Source: Thamnaconus septentrionalis
Taxonomy: Eukaryota > Chordata > Actinopteri > Tetraodontiformes > Monacanthidae
Direction of reading: 5' to 3'
NCBI GenBank assembly: GCA_009823395.1
Contig: CM020510.1
Coordinates: forward strand, 4,481,273 to 4,545,272
Length of the DNA stretch: 64,000 nucleotides
The number at the start of each line of letters is the position of its first letter. The first letter of the stretch is position 1. The translations under genes and the position numbers were made by a program. A model generated the notes under the pieces. That model was not told where the DNA came from. It saw only the letters and a list, made by a program, of their open reading frames with translations, and ran no database searches. This document shows, in pieces, positions 1-44,430 of this stretch.

Positions 1-8701
<8,701 letters not shown>

Positions 8702-9836
8702 GTTGGTGGATCTCCTTTCCCCCCCTTGAGCTTCTTCTCCCGGAGTTCCTGGGATGTTCTAGCCGCGCAGCTAAGCTGGGGCTAGGCAGCAGGCACCGCG
8801 CTAGCTTCGACCTCCTCACGGAGAGCGTAGGTCGGTGAGAAGCCGAATCACGACGAAACGGACGCGAGAGGTGCCGCTAATTGCGTTTCCGGGAGCTGAG
8901 TTTTTTCAGCAGAGGCGTCGCTTATGTCCCCCTTTTCTGCGAGCGCGTCCAGCACTGCATCGGTGGACAGCAGTTGGCCGCAGCTGATCTTCCGTCTGAA
9001 ATCCGCAATGGCGGCGGAAACGACCCAGAGCGCCTCCCGTTCCGGAAGCGTCGGAGGAGCTCTGGAAGGACACTGCGAGCGGCTCCGAGCGCCAGTCTAT
9101 CTGGGAAGTGCTCTTCGGCACCTTCAGATAAAAGTATACATCTTTATTCATATATTGTTTCGGTCCAATCGTTTTGTGGCAAGCATACTATTCGGTCATT
9201 TTGCCTACCGAATATTTATCAAATTTTCCAAATTCAAAATAAGCTGGCGCTGATGTACATGATCAGTAGTGAAATACCAATATTTACCTTTATAGAAAAC
9301 AAGAATGTTATAAACGTCAAGTTTATGATAAAAAAAAAAAAAAAGAAAGAACAATTTCCCCCACAGCAACCACGAAACCCTTAGCGGGGTTTCCTCTGGT
9401 TTTATTCATTTACACACCAAGTCTTTCGTCCAATTCCATTTAAAAAAAAAAAAAAAAAATCCAATATAATGGCACGTTTATAAGAGACGGAATTTAAAAA
9501 AGAGAGACAAAGCCGTTGCATTCCAAGAAGCAGCTGTATTTGACTATAAAGGCATCTCTAATCCAGTGTCTCTAAGCTGTTTTCTTAACATTTCAGTGTA
9601 AAAAGGCTAGACTCTATTAGAAAAAAGTAACAGAAAACCCAAAAAAAATAACATTTTCATAAGAAAAACAATCATTGAAAAAAGAAACAAAAATCCCCAT
9701 TCACCAGTCATTTCAATTAAAATAGAAACACCATTTCATTTTTTGCTAACATTTTTTCCCTCAAAACAAATATATATTTTCCTTATATATATATATATTT
9801 ATATATTTATAATCAAGGCAGTTGGTCATGGCCATT
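8702..9836. other. Clathrin heavy chain promoter side and gap before the vasp 3' end
   Basis: Just upstream of the clathrin start codon (8702 to about 9120) the sequence is CpG-rich and has several GCTAGC-type stretches, as expected for a housekeeping promoter and 5' UTR. No TATA box is evident. From about 9120 to 9836 it turns AT-rich, with several poly-A runs and a short TA repeat near 9785-9810, and shows no coding signal. The two genes are arranged tail (vasp) to head (clathrin) on the same strand. Confidence 0.5.
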
Positions 9837-33550
<23,714 letters not shown>

Positions 33551-34250
33551 TGTTCGGCCGGAGTGGAGCTCCTCTCCTCAACTTTGCGGGGCTGACTTCA
33601 CACTCACCACTGTCGGGGGAAGTTTAAAAAGAGAAAAATTAAAAAAAAGAAAAAAAAAGAAAATAGGAATGGAAAGGCGAAGAAGAAGAACGCCGAAGAG
33701 CGTCAAAGTCTACCCGCAGACCGGGTGTTGTTGGCGGCGGTGAGAGCTGCACACCTCGACGACTATTTCCTGGTTTGCGGAGAGCGGGAGGGGAAGAGGA
33801 GGAGGAGGAGGAGGACTGTCGGCTTGTCAGCTCCAATCGCTCTCACACATTTGTTGATTTCCTTTTTCTTTTTTTTCTCGACAGGAACTAAAACGGATGA
33901 ATAGGTTGAAGGCAAGCAAGCGGGTCCTTCTTTCGCCGTTACGATTCCTTTCGCCTCGTCCCTTCTCGCACTTTGAAGTCAGGTTCACAGTTGCTTCGCG
34001 TTCTGGGGACGCTGGAGCCGAGTGTCGGCGCAGTTTGTCCCCTCCTTTCCCTGGCTGACTGTTCGGTTGGTCGGCGGAGGTTCATCCAAGTGTGGCCCAA
34101 CCCCGCCAGCTTCAAAGTAGGCTTCCATTCTAGGGTGCGTTCAATGGTGCCTGGGAAAAAGCCAATCGAAGTTATTTTGAACGCCTGATTTTTTTTTTGA
34201 TTTTTTTTTTTTTTTTCAAATTACGAAGTCAAAAAGACTGAGACCGATAT
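33551..34250 (-). promoter_or_regulatory. vasp 5' UTR and promoter region
   Basis: Upstream of the vasp ATG (33550) the sequence is rich in CpG and purine tracts, with GGAGGAGGAGG and CGGCGG blocks and no open coding frame. This fits a TATA-less 5' UTR and promoter. The transcription start cannot be placed from sequence alone. Confidence 0.4.
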
Positions 34251-34264
34251 TGGGGTCCTCTTTC

Positions 34265-34377
<113 letters not shown>

Positions 34378-34889
34378 TGCTATACTGCTTCAGTTGTATT
34401 ACTATTTCTAAAGTTGACCCAGAAAGTGCAATTTGTCTTAGTTTTTCTAGTATTTTTAGTGATTTAATTTATTCCCAATAGTCACTGAACGCAGCATGTG
34501 ATCCAGGCGGGAGGTCCCGGTTCAGTCCTCCGCCTCGACCTGCTGGTCGTCTGAGGAATTTCAGGTCCCCCTCCCACAAATTGTTTAACAGAAATTTAAA
34601 GTACTGTTCAAGAAAAAAGAAACACAAATGAACTCACAAAGTCCCCGCACAAGATCCAGAGACAACGCAGAAGGGTTTATTTTTGACTGGGCTAAACACT
34701 GAATTAGCACCCGTCTTGAGATTAAAGTGGACGAGGAGTTGCTTGTGTCCCAGTTTCTGCCAGTAGTGTTTTTTTTCTCTTACAATGGAAACTTTGCCTC
34801 CTAATGGGGACACGAGTGGAAGCGAGGATGAGAATGGAATGCATTACGTCTGCGTGGCATGTGTAAACATCCAGAGAGCCAACATGCCA

Positions 34890-34923
<34 letters not shown>

Positions 34924-35482
34924 TTAAAATCTCCGGCCTGCTGCTCTGAGCAACTGGTAGCCTGGTGTTTATTTTAGACATGTGTCCCTATTTGACTGGG
35001 CAGACCACTCTTGTTTCTTATTGATGTGTTGCACACGTCTTTCTTTCCTTCTAGCTGCAGTTGTCGTGTGAGTTTTCATGGGAGTGTGAGTATTAGTGCG
35101 AGGCCTCCAAAAGTTGGTCAAGCTTTGAGAAAGTAGCGCAGAAAGAATTAATACAGTCTGTAATTTCAGCTGCCCCCCCCACCCCCCATCCTTGCACTCC
35201 TCTTAACCACAGCTTTATTTCCACAGCTTGACGTCAGGCGCTTTATGGAGACCACAGTCTGACACAGGAGCAGCAGGATTGCGGGCAGAGACCTCCTGCC
35301 ATCCTGGAGCTGAAGTGGATGAGCCTGGTCGAGCAAAGGGAATCACACTTCTTTATATCTACTCTTCTGACTCTATAGAGGGGCTGTTATGTAAACTAAC
35401 TGCACTTCCACTGTCTTACATCAGAGTCTTTCAAGTGTGGCAGCATCCTAGTCCTGAGGCAGTGTCTGAAAACCTTGGTCTC

Positions 35483-35483
<1 letters not shown>

Positions 35484-35536
<53 letters not shown>
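35484..35536. repeat. (CTG)n trinucleotide repeat
   Basis: About 17 pure CTG units in intergenic DNA. A frame through it would read as poly-alanine, poly-leucine or poly-cysteine, but no gene context supports translation. Confidence 0.93.
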
Positions 35537-35537
<1 letters not shown>

Positions 35538-37075
35538 GAGTCGAGGCCGAATGAGGGGAATTATACAACAGAACCGCAATCAAGGAATTCTGTTCTGAGG
35601 TTGGCAGCAGTTAGTCAGAGCCGGATTAGGAGGAAATGAGCCGATGTTTGGTAGCGTATTACGTCAAAGCTGCTGAGCAAAGAATAAAACTGTTTCTCAA
35701 GTGTCTTTTGGGCTGGAGAAGAATGTGACTAGAAGAGAGGAGAGTGGCGTAGTGGAGGCTCAGGGACTAAAGGTCGCACAGGCCACGTAAAAAACAAAAC
35801 TGGGGGTTGAAATAATGATTTAATATCAAAAGTAATGATGAAATATTAAATAATCAAATTGCAAAACACCATCACGACCTTTTGGCACTGAACTCACCTC
35901 AGAATAAAATAACGTGTTTAAAATGTGCTAATTATGTATCAGGTTTTGTGCTTCCAATTGCAAAAATGTATAAAAAAAAAAAAAAGGGGAAAAAAAAGTC
36001 AAGGTAATTTTTTGTATGAAAGACAAAATTACGTAATCCTAGCAGCCCAGCAGTCACACTTAGACCGTCAAGCCTCGGGGACTGACACGTTTGACAAATC
36101 TTGTCCACTAGATGGCAGTATGACTTCATGTTGTGGAAAACTGTGTCACGACAGGAAAGATGCGTTAAATCATTACCGGTGTTCAACTCCGTGATGACGT
36201 TTTCGATTAGAAATCTTCGTGTAATAGTCAATCGGCATGAATTGAACCCCTACATGTAACGATAATACTGACGTAATTATAACAGACAGTTTGAAACCAG
36301 AATATGCAACTTTTGAGAGCCAACTTCACAGCAAAACCAAAGCATGTATTTCCCGCCCTTTTTTCCTTTCTCATGAAACCGGGTCACTGCCCAGTTACAT
36401 CATCAAACAATAATCTGATTCAGACTTAAAATATGTATAATTTTCACAAAGCATCTATATTTAATCTGAAATAATCCTCATGTCTCTCAACCCACTACAT
36501 ATGAACTTGTTTGTAAACCAGCACAGCACTACAGGCCCCAGTTTGGTCACCTGATCCCTCTTGTTTTCACTGAGCCCCGGGCGGCACTCCTTGTCATCCA
36601 CAGTGGAAATGAGCCGAGCGAGAGAATGTTTGTGTGTTTTCCTTCCTGCCTCTTTCGGCCGGGCCCGGCCCAGCCCGGCTTGACGGCCAGCGTACCGCGG
36701 CCCCTGATTGGAAACAAACTGAGCGCGGGGCCACTCCAGTTACGGGGCCGGATCGATGCCGCGCGCGGTATCGCGTTGCTCCGAGTCTTGGGTGTCCGTC
36801 CGTGGCCGATCGCTATCATAATCACACTTCCACCCTCTTATCGCCTGCCTACTGAATAAAACATCCACCTTCCTGCCCAGCCAGGCTGATTCGCACCCAA
36901 ATTCTGGAGGGAAATCGAGGCTTCTTGAGGAGTTGAGAGGTGATGGGTAGGACGAGGAAAGGGCGAAGTAATGGTGACAGACCTGAAGTGCTTTGTCCCA
37001 GGATGTCGAACGGTCTAATGATCCTCAGTCTGATGTCCAGGAGGGTTGAATGTTCTGTTTTCTGGAGTTCTAGAC

Positions 37076-37203
37076 CAGGCCTGTGCAAACTATGGGTGTA
37101 ATGCAATCTGTTAAACTTTTTAATCTGCCCTGCCAAATTTGAAGAAATTATATTGATAGTAAGTCATTGTGGCCCACCAGTCAAAAAGCTTAACCCACCC
37201 CTG
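37076..37203. mobile_element. hAT-type MITE with 8-bp target duplication
   Basis: A 128-base element starting CAGGCCTGTGCAAAC and ending ACCCACCCCTG, the usual CAGGGGTG-like hAT termini in inverted orientation. It is flanked by TTCTAGAC at 37068-37075 and TTCTAGAT at 37204-37211, a 7-of-8 match to an 8-base duplication. No coding capacity. Confidence 0.75.
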
Positions 37204-38289
37204 TTCTAGATTTTTTTGAATACATAATCATGTGAGGCTACTTTGGTGGAGTTTGGGTTGTTTTAAAAAAAAACAAGGCCTTTGACTCTGGGTTTGCTGG
37301 TTGGCCTCAGCTGCCTCCACATGCTTTTGGCTCTTAGTAATAAAACCCTGCTTTTGATATTTTCTGAATCCTGAAACTGAAACATCAGCTCCTACAATTT
37401 CTCGAGACATTGAAATATCTCTGAAGAAGTCTTGTAGTCGATGAACGTATAGAACATTTTTAAAAAGCTTGCATTGATCCTGTGGAGGAGTAAGATCTCC
37501 TGAACAGGCAGGTCGCTTCAAACAGCAGTGCATCAACAAGATTCGGGTGAGCACACGTCTGGGTTAATACTCAACATTGAGGTGTTGTGCAACATCAGCC
37601 TTCAACAAGTTTTATCCAGTGAAATTTAATTACCCTACAATAGGCTATTTGTTTGCTGCAACTGTCATTAACCTATTAAAGTACACGTTTTAATTACAGC
37701 CCTTCATTTTTTAAATAGGCAAACTTGCCTGAGCACATTCGTTTTGGTTTCGGGAGTGCACTATTTTGATTAGTCTTTGTGCAGTTTTACACGGTTGTGT
37801 GAGCACCTCACGTCTTCACCACTCTTAAGATTACCCACTGTCTAAATTGCAAATAAACACATTTACAATAAATTAATTTGAGATTATTTTACCATGAAGT
37901 GGTGCCGTTGTAAAGTTCCTGAGTTGACCCCTGAAACTCAGACTGGAGGGGAGGAGTAAGGCGAGAGATGCCGTCAAGCTATTAAGACAATTAACGAGGC
38001 GGTCGAGAGGCTCAGAAGTCCCTGAAACGGAGAGACGAGGGTGTGAAGTGACAGTCAGCACATCTGCTCTCATCAATAATGCAGTGCGCCTTTAAACGGC
38101 AGTTTGTCGCATATCGAGCGCTGCTGACTGAAATCAAGCTCGACACCCAAGACGCCATCAAGGGAGGGCGAAGAGGGTGACAGCAGGGGGAGGACAAGCA
38201 AAGTTTTACCAGAGAGGAAGTCACTGATTTACTAGTGTGAAACTAATAATCAAATTAAACATTTCTGAACCCACAATCTGAATATCGCT

Positions 38290-38295
38290 TTTATT
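38290..38295 (-). terminator. Poly(A) signal for snrpd2
   Basis: AATAAA on the minus strand, about 165 bases past the stop codon; the closest canonical hexamer. Confidence 0.6.
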
Positions 38296-38461
38296 ATTAA
38301 AAATGAAAAACACAGTGGACCGCATCTGACAACTTATTCAGTGGCTGAACAATTTCCAATAAAGGAAGTCCAACATCTGCCAATCATTTACAAGGAAAAG
38401 AAAAAACGGCCAAGAAAAAAAAAAGACAGGAGAAAAAGCTTCAGCCGAGAATCAAAACAGT

Positions 38462-39909
38462 TCATTTTCCAGTGATCAGAGGATTTCTCAGCACGATGAT
38501 GACCGAATCGCCTCTCAAGAACATTTTAGAGATGTAGCGGTCCTTATTCACTGGCTTTGACTTCTTCTTTCCCTTCCCACTCTTGGGAACTTCTGTCCAC
38601 ATCTCTTTCACATTCTCCAACACCATGTTGCAGTGCCTGCAATAACAGAGAGGATCTTAAATGTCGGGCCATGGCAATGTGTGTTGTTAGATAGGGAATA
38701 GCACCACCAACTTTCAGACCGTTGCTGCCACTATGAGAGGCAAGCCTGGCACACACTTGTAGTGTTATTTAAGACATTGTCTTGATTCCACTTACTTATG
38801 AAGAACTAAGCCCCAAGCTAAATAACATTAGACTGAACCTATTTACATGCAGATACAGATTTTATCAAATTAAAGAAAACATTAAAAAAACAAAACAAAA
38901 AAAAAAAAAATTAAAAATCTGCAACAACACAACAGTGATTATAAGGAATTACTGATAACAATACCATGATAGGAAAAAAGCTTTGAATTACAATCATGTG
39001 CAGTGCAAAGCCATCACCAATGTTCTGGTTACCTGTCGAAGGCCTTGACTCGTCCCAGCAGCTTCTTGTTGTTGCGACAGTTAATGAGGACCTGTGTGTT
39101 GTTCTTCACCGACTGGGTGAGCACAGACAGGGGACCGGTGTTGAATTCCTCCTCTTCTCGCTTCTGGAGCTCCTCAGGAGTCATCTCAGACTTGGGCTTC
39201 GTCAACAGACTCCTGAATATTGCCAATCAGAATAAAGACGATAAACCAACAGCACAGGACAGTGTTACTCGTCTGGTCAAAGTTCTCTAGTCTCATATTG
39301 AACTTAAGACTAAACAACTTAGATGTTATAAACAGGGTCAACAAAATGACATAGTAATTTTCACAACTATATTGGTAAATAAGGGCCCTTTATACTATTT
39401 TAATAAAAAGTGGAACACTTGTCTTTTTCTCTTCATCAACTGTACTTCCAATTTAGGAAAAATATGTGGTTCACTTTACTTTGGTTATTATGGTAATAGT
39501 TTTACATTCCATAACACAACGAACATAAAAACAACAACCAACCTTTAGGTAAGAAAATATATGTTTTAAGTGAAATTTGCGAACAGTCTCTGTTAAATGA
39601 ATGGAACTATGACTACCCGTTTAAAACTCCTTCTTTCAGGCATTAACGATTGGAATGCTGGTATTATATCTTAAAACTTATATAACACACGTAGAGTGAG
39701 CAACATTTGTATAAAACGCCGTGAAGTTGAAGAATAAAAGTGCTAAGCTATGCTAGCCCCTGCAGGCTAACCAGCCTTGGAACCATTAGCTAGCTTAGCT
39801 GCTCCCGAAAATGCTAACAACGTCAACTTTTGGAAACGTTGACTGAGCAATTCAGGCACGCTCAAATACACCATCTCACATATATTCTTATCGTTAAATA
39901 TACTCACAT
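38462..39909 (-). CDS. snrpd2: Small nuclear ribonucleoprotein Sm D2
   Basis: Core component of the heptameric Sm ring assembled on U1, U2, U4 and U5 snRNAs. Three coding exons: 39908-39909, 39033-39212 and 38462-38636. They sum to 357 bases, 118 residues, the same length as human SNRPD2, with near-identical sequence ([11 protein letters not shown], then [19 protein letters not shown] and [13 protein letters not shown]). The Sm fold occupies most of the chain after the helical N terminus. The initiator ATG is split by the first intron: AT ends exon 1 before donor GTGAGT, and G opens exon 2. The frame has no other candidate start. Upstream of 39909 lies a short GC-richer 5' UTR with GCTAGC-type motifs, and an AATAAA on the minus strand lies about 165 bases past the stop. 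Confidence 0.97.
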
Positions 39910-40386
39910 GTTTGCTCGTTTAATATCACGGCTTTCCTCGAGCGTATCCCGCTTCTTTCCTCCAGTTAGCTTCTATCGTTTCAACAACGATTCTCGCGTG
40001 GAATGGGCTGCTTCCGGGTCAAGTGTACAACCGGGAAAGTCTTAAAAATGACTTCCGGGTTATTTAGTGGAAAAAGGTGCTACAATTAAGCATAAAATAA
40101 CGACTAAAAACACTATCAATTAATCACTAGTTGTTGTTTCCCCCTCAGCGTTGTTCATGTATTTTAAAATAATTTACTCAAAAGGTATGTGTTGTGTTTT
40201 TTATTTAAATTTCTCAAGTTAAGGGCATAACTTAACCATAACTTACCTTAACCCACCGAAAGGAGGAGGAGGGGAAGTAGGTGGTGGAGGAAGAGGACAA
40301 TATTTACATAGAAAATTGTGCCAGGATAAAGAGTTGGCGCAGCCACCGTTCAAAACAGAAACAGAACAGAAGTTGATTGTTATTTT

Positions 40387-40524
40387 GTTACTTTATCCCA
40401 AATTCATCTCAAATATCTGTAGTCATATTTTTAATTTCTATTATTTTAATAGGAAACGATTAATAAAATAATTGTAATTAATAATATGACTACAGATATT
40501 TGGCATTAATTTGGGATAAAGTCA
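40387..40524. repeat. Long imperfect inverted repeat (hairpin/MITE)
   Basis: Arms of about 65 bases read as reverse complements of each other with scattered mismatches; both contain the CTTTATCCCAAATT and AAATATCTGTAGTCATAT motifs. The loop is under 10 bases. Likely a non-autonomous foldback element. Confidence 0.75.
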
Positions 40525-41076
40525 CTAAATTAAAATAATAAATTGTTTTTGCATGGCACAGCTATAGATGTTTTTTGTTTTGTTTATTTAAAAAAAACGT
40601 GTTTTTTGTTTAATCGAGACTAAAATAGTGGAATACATTACAAAATAGTATTTCTCAATGTATTTTTTTCAATGAGAAATGTTCAAACACCAGCAAACTA
40701 ATAAACTAACTTGTCAAATGATGTTGTTTAATGTAAGTGTAATGATGTGAACACAATGTACACTGAGGGATCATCTATGTGTTCTATTACATTATTATCG
40801 GGGGGCTAGAAAAAGAAGGGGAAAAAGTGACAGCGTGTTTTGATTTTGCTACTGTAGCAGTGGTGCAGCAATTGTCTTTATTCTGCTGCCCTGGGGCATC
40901 AAACCACCACAGATCTTTTGTCTCCCGACCGAACTCCCACTCAGGACCCACAATCAGCTCATGCCAGAAATAAAATATTATCTGGCCATCTGTCTTCACT
41001 GTGAGTTTGCCAACAGTAAAGTTAGGTTAGGTTAGGTTTCAGTCAAGACGATTCTGCCTACACCTGATGGTCATAA

Positions 41077-41150
<74 letters not shown>
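41077..41150. repeat. (AAT)n array, first copy
   Basis: About 24 AAT units. Confidence 0.95.
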
Positions 41151-41311
41151 GTTTAAATTTTGCAAACTGTTTAAGTCACTTCAGAGGGGAATATTTCAGG
41201 ACACAGATGACACAAGATATTTATTGGTTAACAATACAATACACTTCAGATGTTCTTTCCAGCTCATTCAAATAACACGATTGACCATTTATACCATTTT
41301 GCCATTTTATG

Positions 41312-41312
<1 letters not shown>

Positions 41313-41368
<56 letters not shown>
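41313..41368. repeat. (AAT)n array, second copy
   Basis: About 18 AAT units, 160 bases after the first array. Confidence 0.95.
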
Positions 41369-41369
<1 letters not shown>

Positions 41370-41611
41370 TTGATGCTTCCAGTAGCACACGGACGTCATT
41401 AAAATGTATTAGCCTACTGACAACATAAAAAAAAAGAAGAAAGTTTTGATTCTGAAAAAAAAAAACATTTCTTGTTGGATTAGTTGAGTAAGAGTCGGAC
41501 AGCTGAGCACTCTTGCAAATTGCATATTATCAATGCTTCATAATCTTCTTTCCCTGAAATTTCCAATTCTAAATACCACAGGGATAAATAACTTAACTGT
41601 GTTGAGTCATC

Positions 41612-42637
41612 TTATTTTTCAGTAATCCAGTTTGAGGGAGGCCTTAAACCGACTTGAGGGAAATAATCAGGTGATGAATCCCTGCAGCATCCTCCTCCGA
41701 GCTCCTCCTGGCACGGACTGAACGCGGCGGCACACGGCACCTGATGGCGGGAGTAGAAGTAGCTGGCCTGCCCGGAGATGAAGTTGAAGGAGCGGCAGGG
41801 CTCCGTCAGAGGGACGGACAGAGCCGCGCCGACCTGCAGGCGCCGCGGGGACTGGCTGCAGCTGAGTCCGACGCAGGACACCTCGTGGCGGGTGTGCACC
41901 AAGCGGCTGGCGTCCGACGCACCGGCGCTGCTGGTCAGGCGGGGGTGCGCGCTCAGGTGACCGAGGTGCGTGCGCCGTGCAGCAGGTGTGTGGAGAGGCA
42001 GAAACGGCGACACCGGCCAGTACACTGGAGCTGCTCCGGCCAAAGTGACGCTGGAGGACAGCGGGGGTCCCGGGGCCAGCTTGGCCCGGTGCCCGGCAGC
42101 CACGCGGCGCCGCAGCTTCCCCGTGGCGCCGCCGATGAAGACGTCCTGGCTGCAGGGGTCCAGCATCCAGTAGTTGCCCTTGCCCGGGTCGTCGTAGTGA
42201 CGCGGCACCTTGACGAAGCACTTGTTGAGGCTGAGGTTGTGCCTGATGGAGTTCTGCCAGCCCGGCCGGTTGTGGCGGTAGTAGGGGAAGTTGTCCATGA
42301 TGAAGTCGTAGATGCCGCTGAGGGTGAGGCGCCGCTCGGGGCTCTGGCGGATCGCCATCATGATGAGCGCGTTGTAGCTGAAGGGAGGCTTCTCCGGCTT
42401 CTCTTCTGCCGCTCCACTCTTCCCACTCTCTCCCTCCTTCACCCCCTCGGCTCTTCCCTCCACTTTGGCGCCGTGCTGAGGCGGCTTCGTGCACCTCCTC
42501 CCGTCAGGAGGCAGCGGTCGGGGCGCAGCGGGCTCCTCGCCCATCACCTCCTCTCTTCTCCACAGCAGGCTGCTGATGCTGAAGGAGGAGGACTTGTGGA
42601 GAAGCCGCACCGATGTTTGTCCATCCTGCATCTGCAT
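41612..42637 (-). CDS. foxg1: Forkhead transcription factor, FoxG type
   Basis: Single-exon DNA-binding transcription factor. The first ATG in frame is at 42637 (MQMQDGQ; a second in-frame ATG is at 42631), giving 341 residues. The frame stays open further upstream, but only from a non-ATG codon. Near residues 15-25 lies [11 protein letters not shown], the conserved N-terminal FoxG motif, similar to an Engrailed-homology repressor peptide. The forkhead domain spans about residues 83-177 ([19 protein letters not shown], recognition helix [15 protein letters not shown], then [19 protein letters not shown] and [12 protein letters not shown]). The tail keeps [11 protein letters not shown] and GQASYFY, as in FoxG1 proteins. 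The poly-His/Pro/Gln stretch of mammalian FOXG1 is absent, and the domain carries family-unusual changes (YRHNRPGW). This points to one of the extra teleost foxg1 paralogues (b, c or d) rather than foxg1a; the letter is not assignable from sequence alone. In FoxG1 the role is forebrain patterning; here that is inferred. Confidence 0.9.
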   Translation of the reverse strand: MQMQDGQTSVRLLHKSSSFSISSLLWRREEVMGEEPAAPRPLPPDGRRCTKPPQHGAKVEGRAEGVKEGESGKSGAAEEKPEKPPFSYNALIMMAIRQSPERRLTLSGIYDFIMDNFPYYRHNRPGWQNSIRHNLSLNKCFVKVPRHYDDPGKGNYWMLDPCSQDVFIGGATGKLRRRVAAGHRAKLAPGPPLSSSVTLAGAAPVYWPVSPFLPLHTPAARRTHLGHLSAHPRLTSSAGASDASRLVHTRHEVSCVGLSCSQSPRRLQVGAALSVPLTEPCRSFNFISGQASYFYSRHQVPCAAAFSPCQEELGGGCCRDSSPDYFPQVGLRPPSNWITEK

Positions 42638-44430
42638 GGTCGAGATGGGCAGAGCTGAGGAGGAGGAGGTGGTGGTGGTGGACCAGCGGGAGGCGCCTGA
42701 ACTGAGCGAGCGCACTGTGCCAAAAAACGGCGCGCTGATCCAAAGCAGTGATGGAGAGAAGGCGCGAAAGAGACGAGCAGAGTACGTGACAACACATGCG
42801 CTCTGGGGTCCTGATCAGCCGCTCTCTGGATGTCACACATCTGGGGGCGTCATCACTTGCAGTGGTGAAGTGCAAACTGTTCAAGTCTTCATTCTCCACC
42901 AGTTCTTTTCATTGGACAAAGACCATTTCTCCCGTAAACCACCAGTTATTTCTGAGTGTAATAAAATACATTACATTTATAATCCAGGGGAATCTCAGAA
43001 ATATTCTGAAGAAGCACTGACACATTTTGACCCCAGTGGCTGATCGTGGACCTTGTGTTCAGCTAAAACCTTCTTTGTAGCGCTATGAATGGAGCCTCCC
43101 TTTAAGCTTCTTTGCCTTCTGGGCGTCATTGGCCCTTTTACCTTACTGGCATTGTGCCAATCTGAGGGAAAAGAGAACAAACCAAAGAGAGCAGAACAGA
43201 AAGAACAATTCAGAGAATCAGAGTTTAAAAATGATTCCTGAGTGCAGGCAGAAAAAAACACAAAACAAAACACAGACAGGCCGAGGCCCAAAGCCAGCGG
43301 GCCTGCAGGAAGCTCTGCAGATTTTAGGCCTGAACACAATCTGAAGGGCTTTCCAGCAAATTATCTTAGATTTACACGTCAATAAACATATCTTATCTTT
43401 CAACAGCTCCGTGTCCTCCAACAAATGATGAAACCATGGGCTTTCCGATGTGCATGGCAGCAAGAGGTGAGTCAGTGTGTGATTCACCACCAAATTACAC
43501 ATCTATCACACCCATCTGAAGTATGGACGAAAAACCAAAAGAAAACAAAAACATAAAACCACTGCCTCTTGTGTACTTTGCTGGATTAAAAGTGAATTAG
43601 AAAAAAAAAATCTCAAAGTGCAACACCTGAAAATGGGGCATAGTGCAGTAAGTGCAGTAAAACCACTGCTGACGATCAAACAAATCAGCTCAAAGGAGCT
43701 CTTCCGAAGTTCTTTTCAGAACTTTTAGAACCTTATAACTTTCTTTTTAGTGGAGGAAAAAATAAATGTTTATCAGTTTTATTTGTACAAAATGCTCTGA
43801 TAGTATTTCCCCCACAGCCAGCAGAGAATTGTGACATGATGCTGGTTTAAATTATGATTTTTTTTTTTTTAAGTCGTTGGCATGACTATCTGAAGTTTGA
43901 ATGACTAACAGGACAAACCTGGAAAGCGTTTCAACACGAATTGAAGCAAACGTGTTGACTGACTGAGTCAGCGGTTCCAGGATCAGATTATCATTTGTAT
44001 TAATAAATCCACTTTCATCAAGTGATTCCACAGTTTCATCCTGAGATCGGTGTTCTATCCACACCTACAACAGTTCTGGATTTATTTCCTTGAGTCTGAA
44101 TTCTTAACTCTGTCCTCCTGCAACATTGATGCAGTCACACCCAGAGGAGAGATACCAAAGGGTTCCTCCCCTCCATGGGAAACTTTGGCCAACTTCGTCC
44201 CCTTGCGTGGAACTTGAAGGTCTCATGAATATTTAGAAATGACATTGCAGATTTTATTTTATTTTATTATGAGTAATGTGTTTTTATTTTCAAGCAGCAG
44301 AACATCAGCTGGTTACATACATGTAAATATTAATTTCATGCAGGCTCTAGAGTGTGAAGAATCTTGTCAGTTTTAATTTCATGTTTTAGTTTTGGTCTTT
44401 GCTGTGAGACACCAGTAGCCCATTTCCATT
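42638..44430. other. Intergenic region between the FoxG-type gene and the PGRP gene
   Basis: From 42638 to about 42800 the sequence is probably FoxG-type gene 5' UTR (GC-rich, with a CCACCACCACC-type run in the sense strand). The rest has no recognisable coding segment on either strand and no striking repeat. The 3' end of the PGRP gene lies near 44250, where AT-rich TTTTATTTTATT sequence offers poly(A) signals on the minus strand. Confidence 0.4.

Larger units (their letters stand above)
39910..41611. other. Intergenic region between snrpd2 and the FoxG-type gene
   Basis: Begins with the snrpd2 5' UTR and promoter (to about 40060) and becomes very AT-rich. It holds a long imperfect palindrome at about 40387-40524 and two AAT arrays. 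No coding signal was found on either strand. Confidence 0.5.

Noticed and set aside
34500..34560. tRNA or SINE-like B-box motif (GGTTCAGTCC)
   Set aside because: No matching A box at the right spacing and no cloverleaf could be folded by eye.
41744..42658. 304-codon open frame antisense to the FoxG-type gene
   Set aside because: A mirror of GC-rich coding DNA: third-position bias of the forkhead exon removes stops from the opposite strand.
42638..42715. Longer start for the FoxG-type protein
   Set aside because: The frame is open but has no ATG upstream of 42637, and FoxG N termini begin close to the [11 protein letters not shown] motif.
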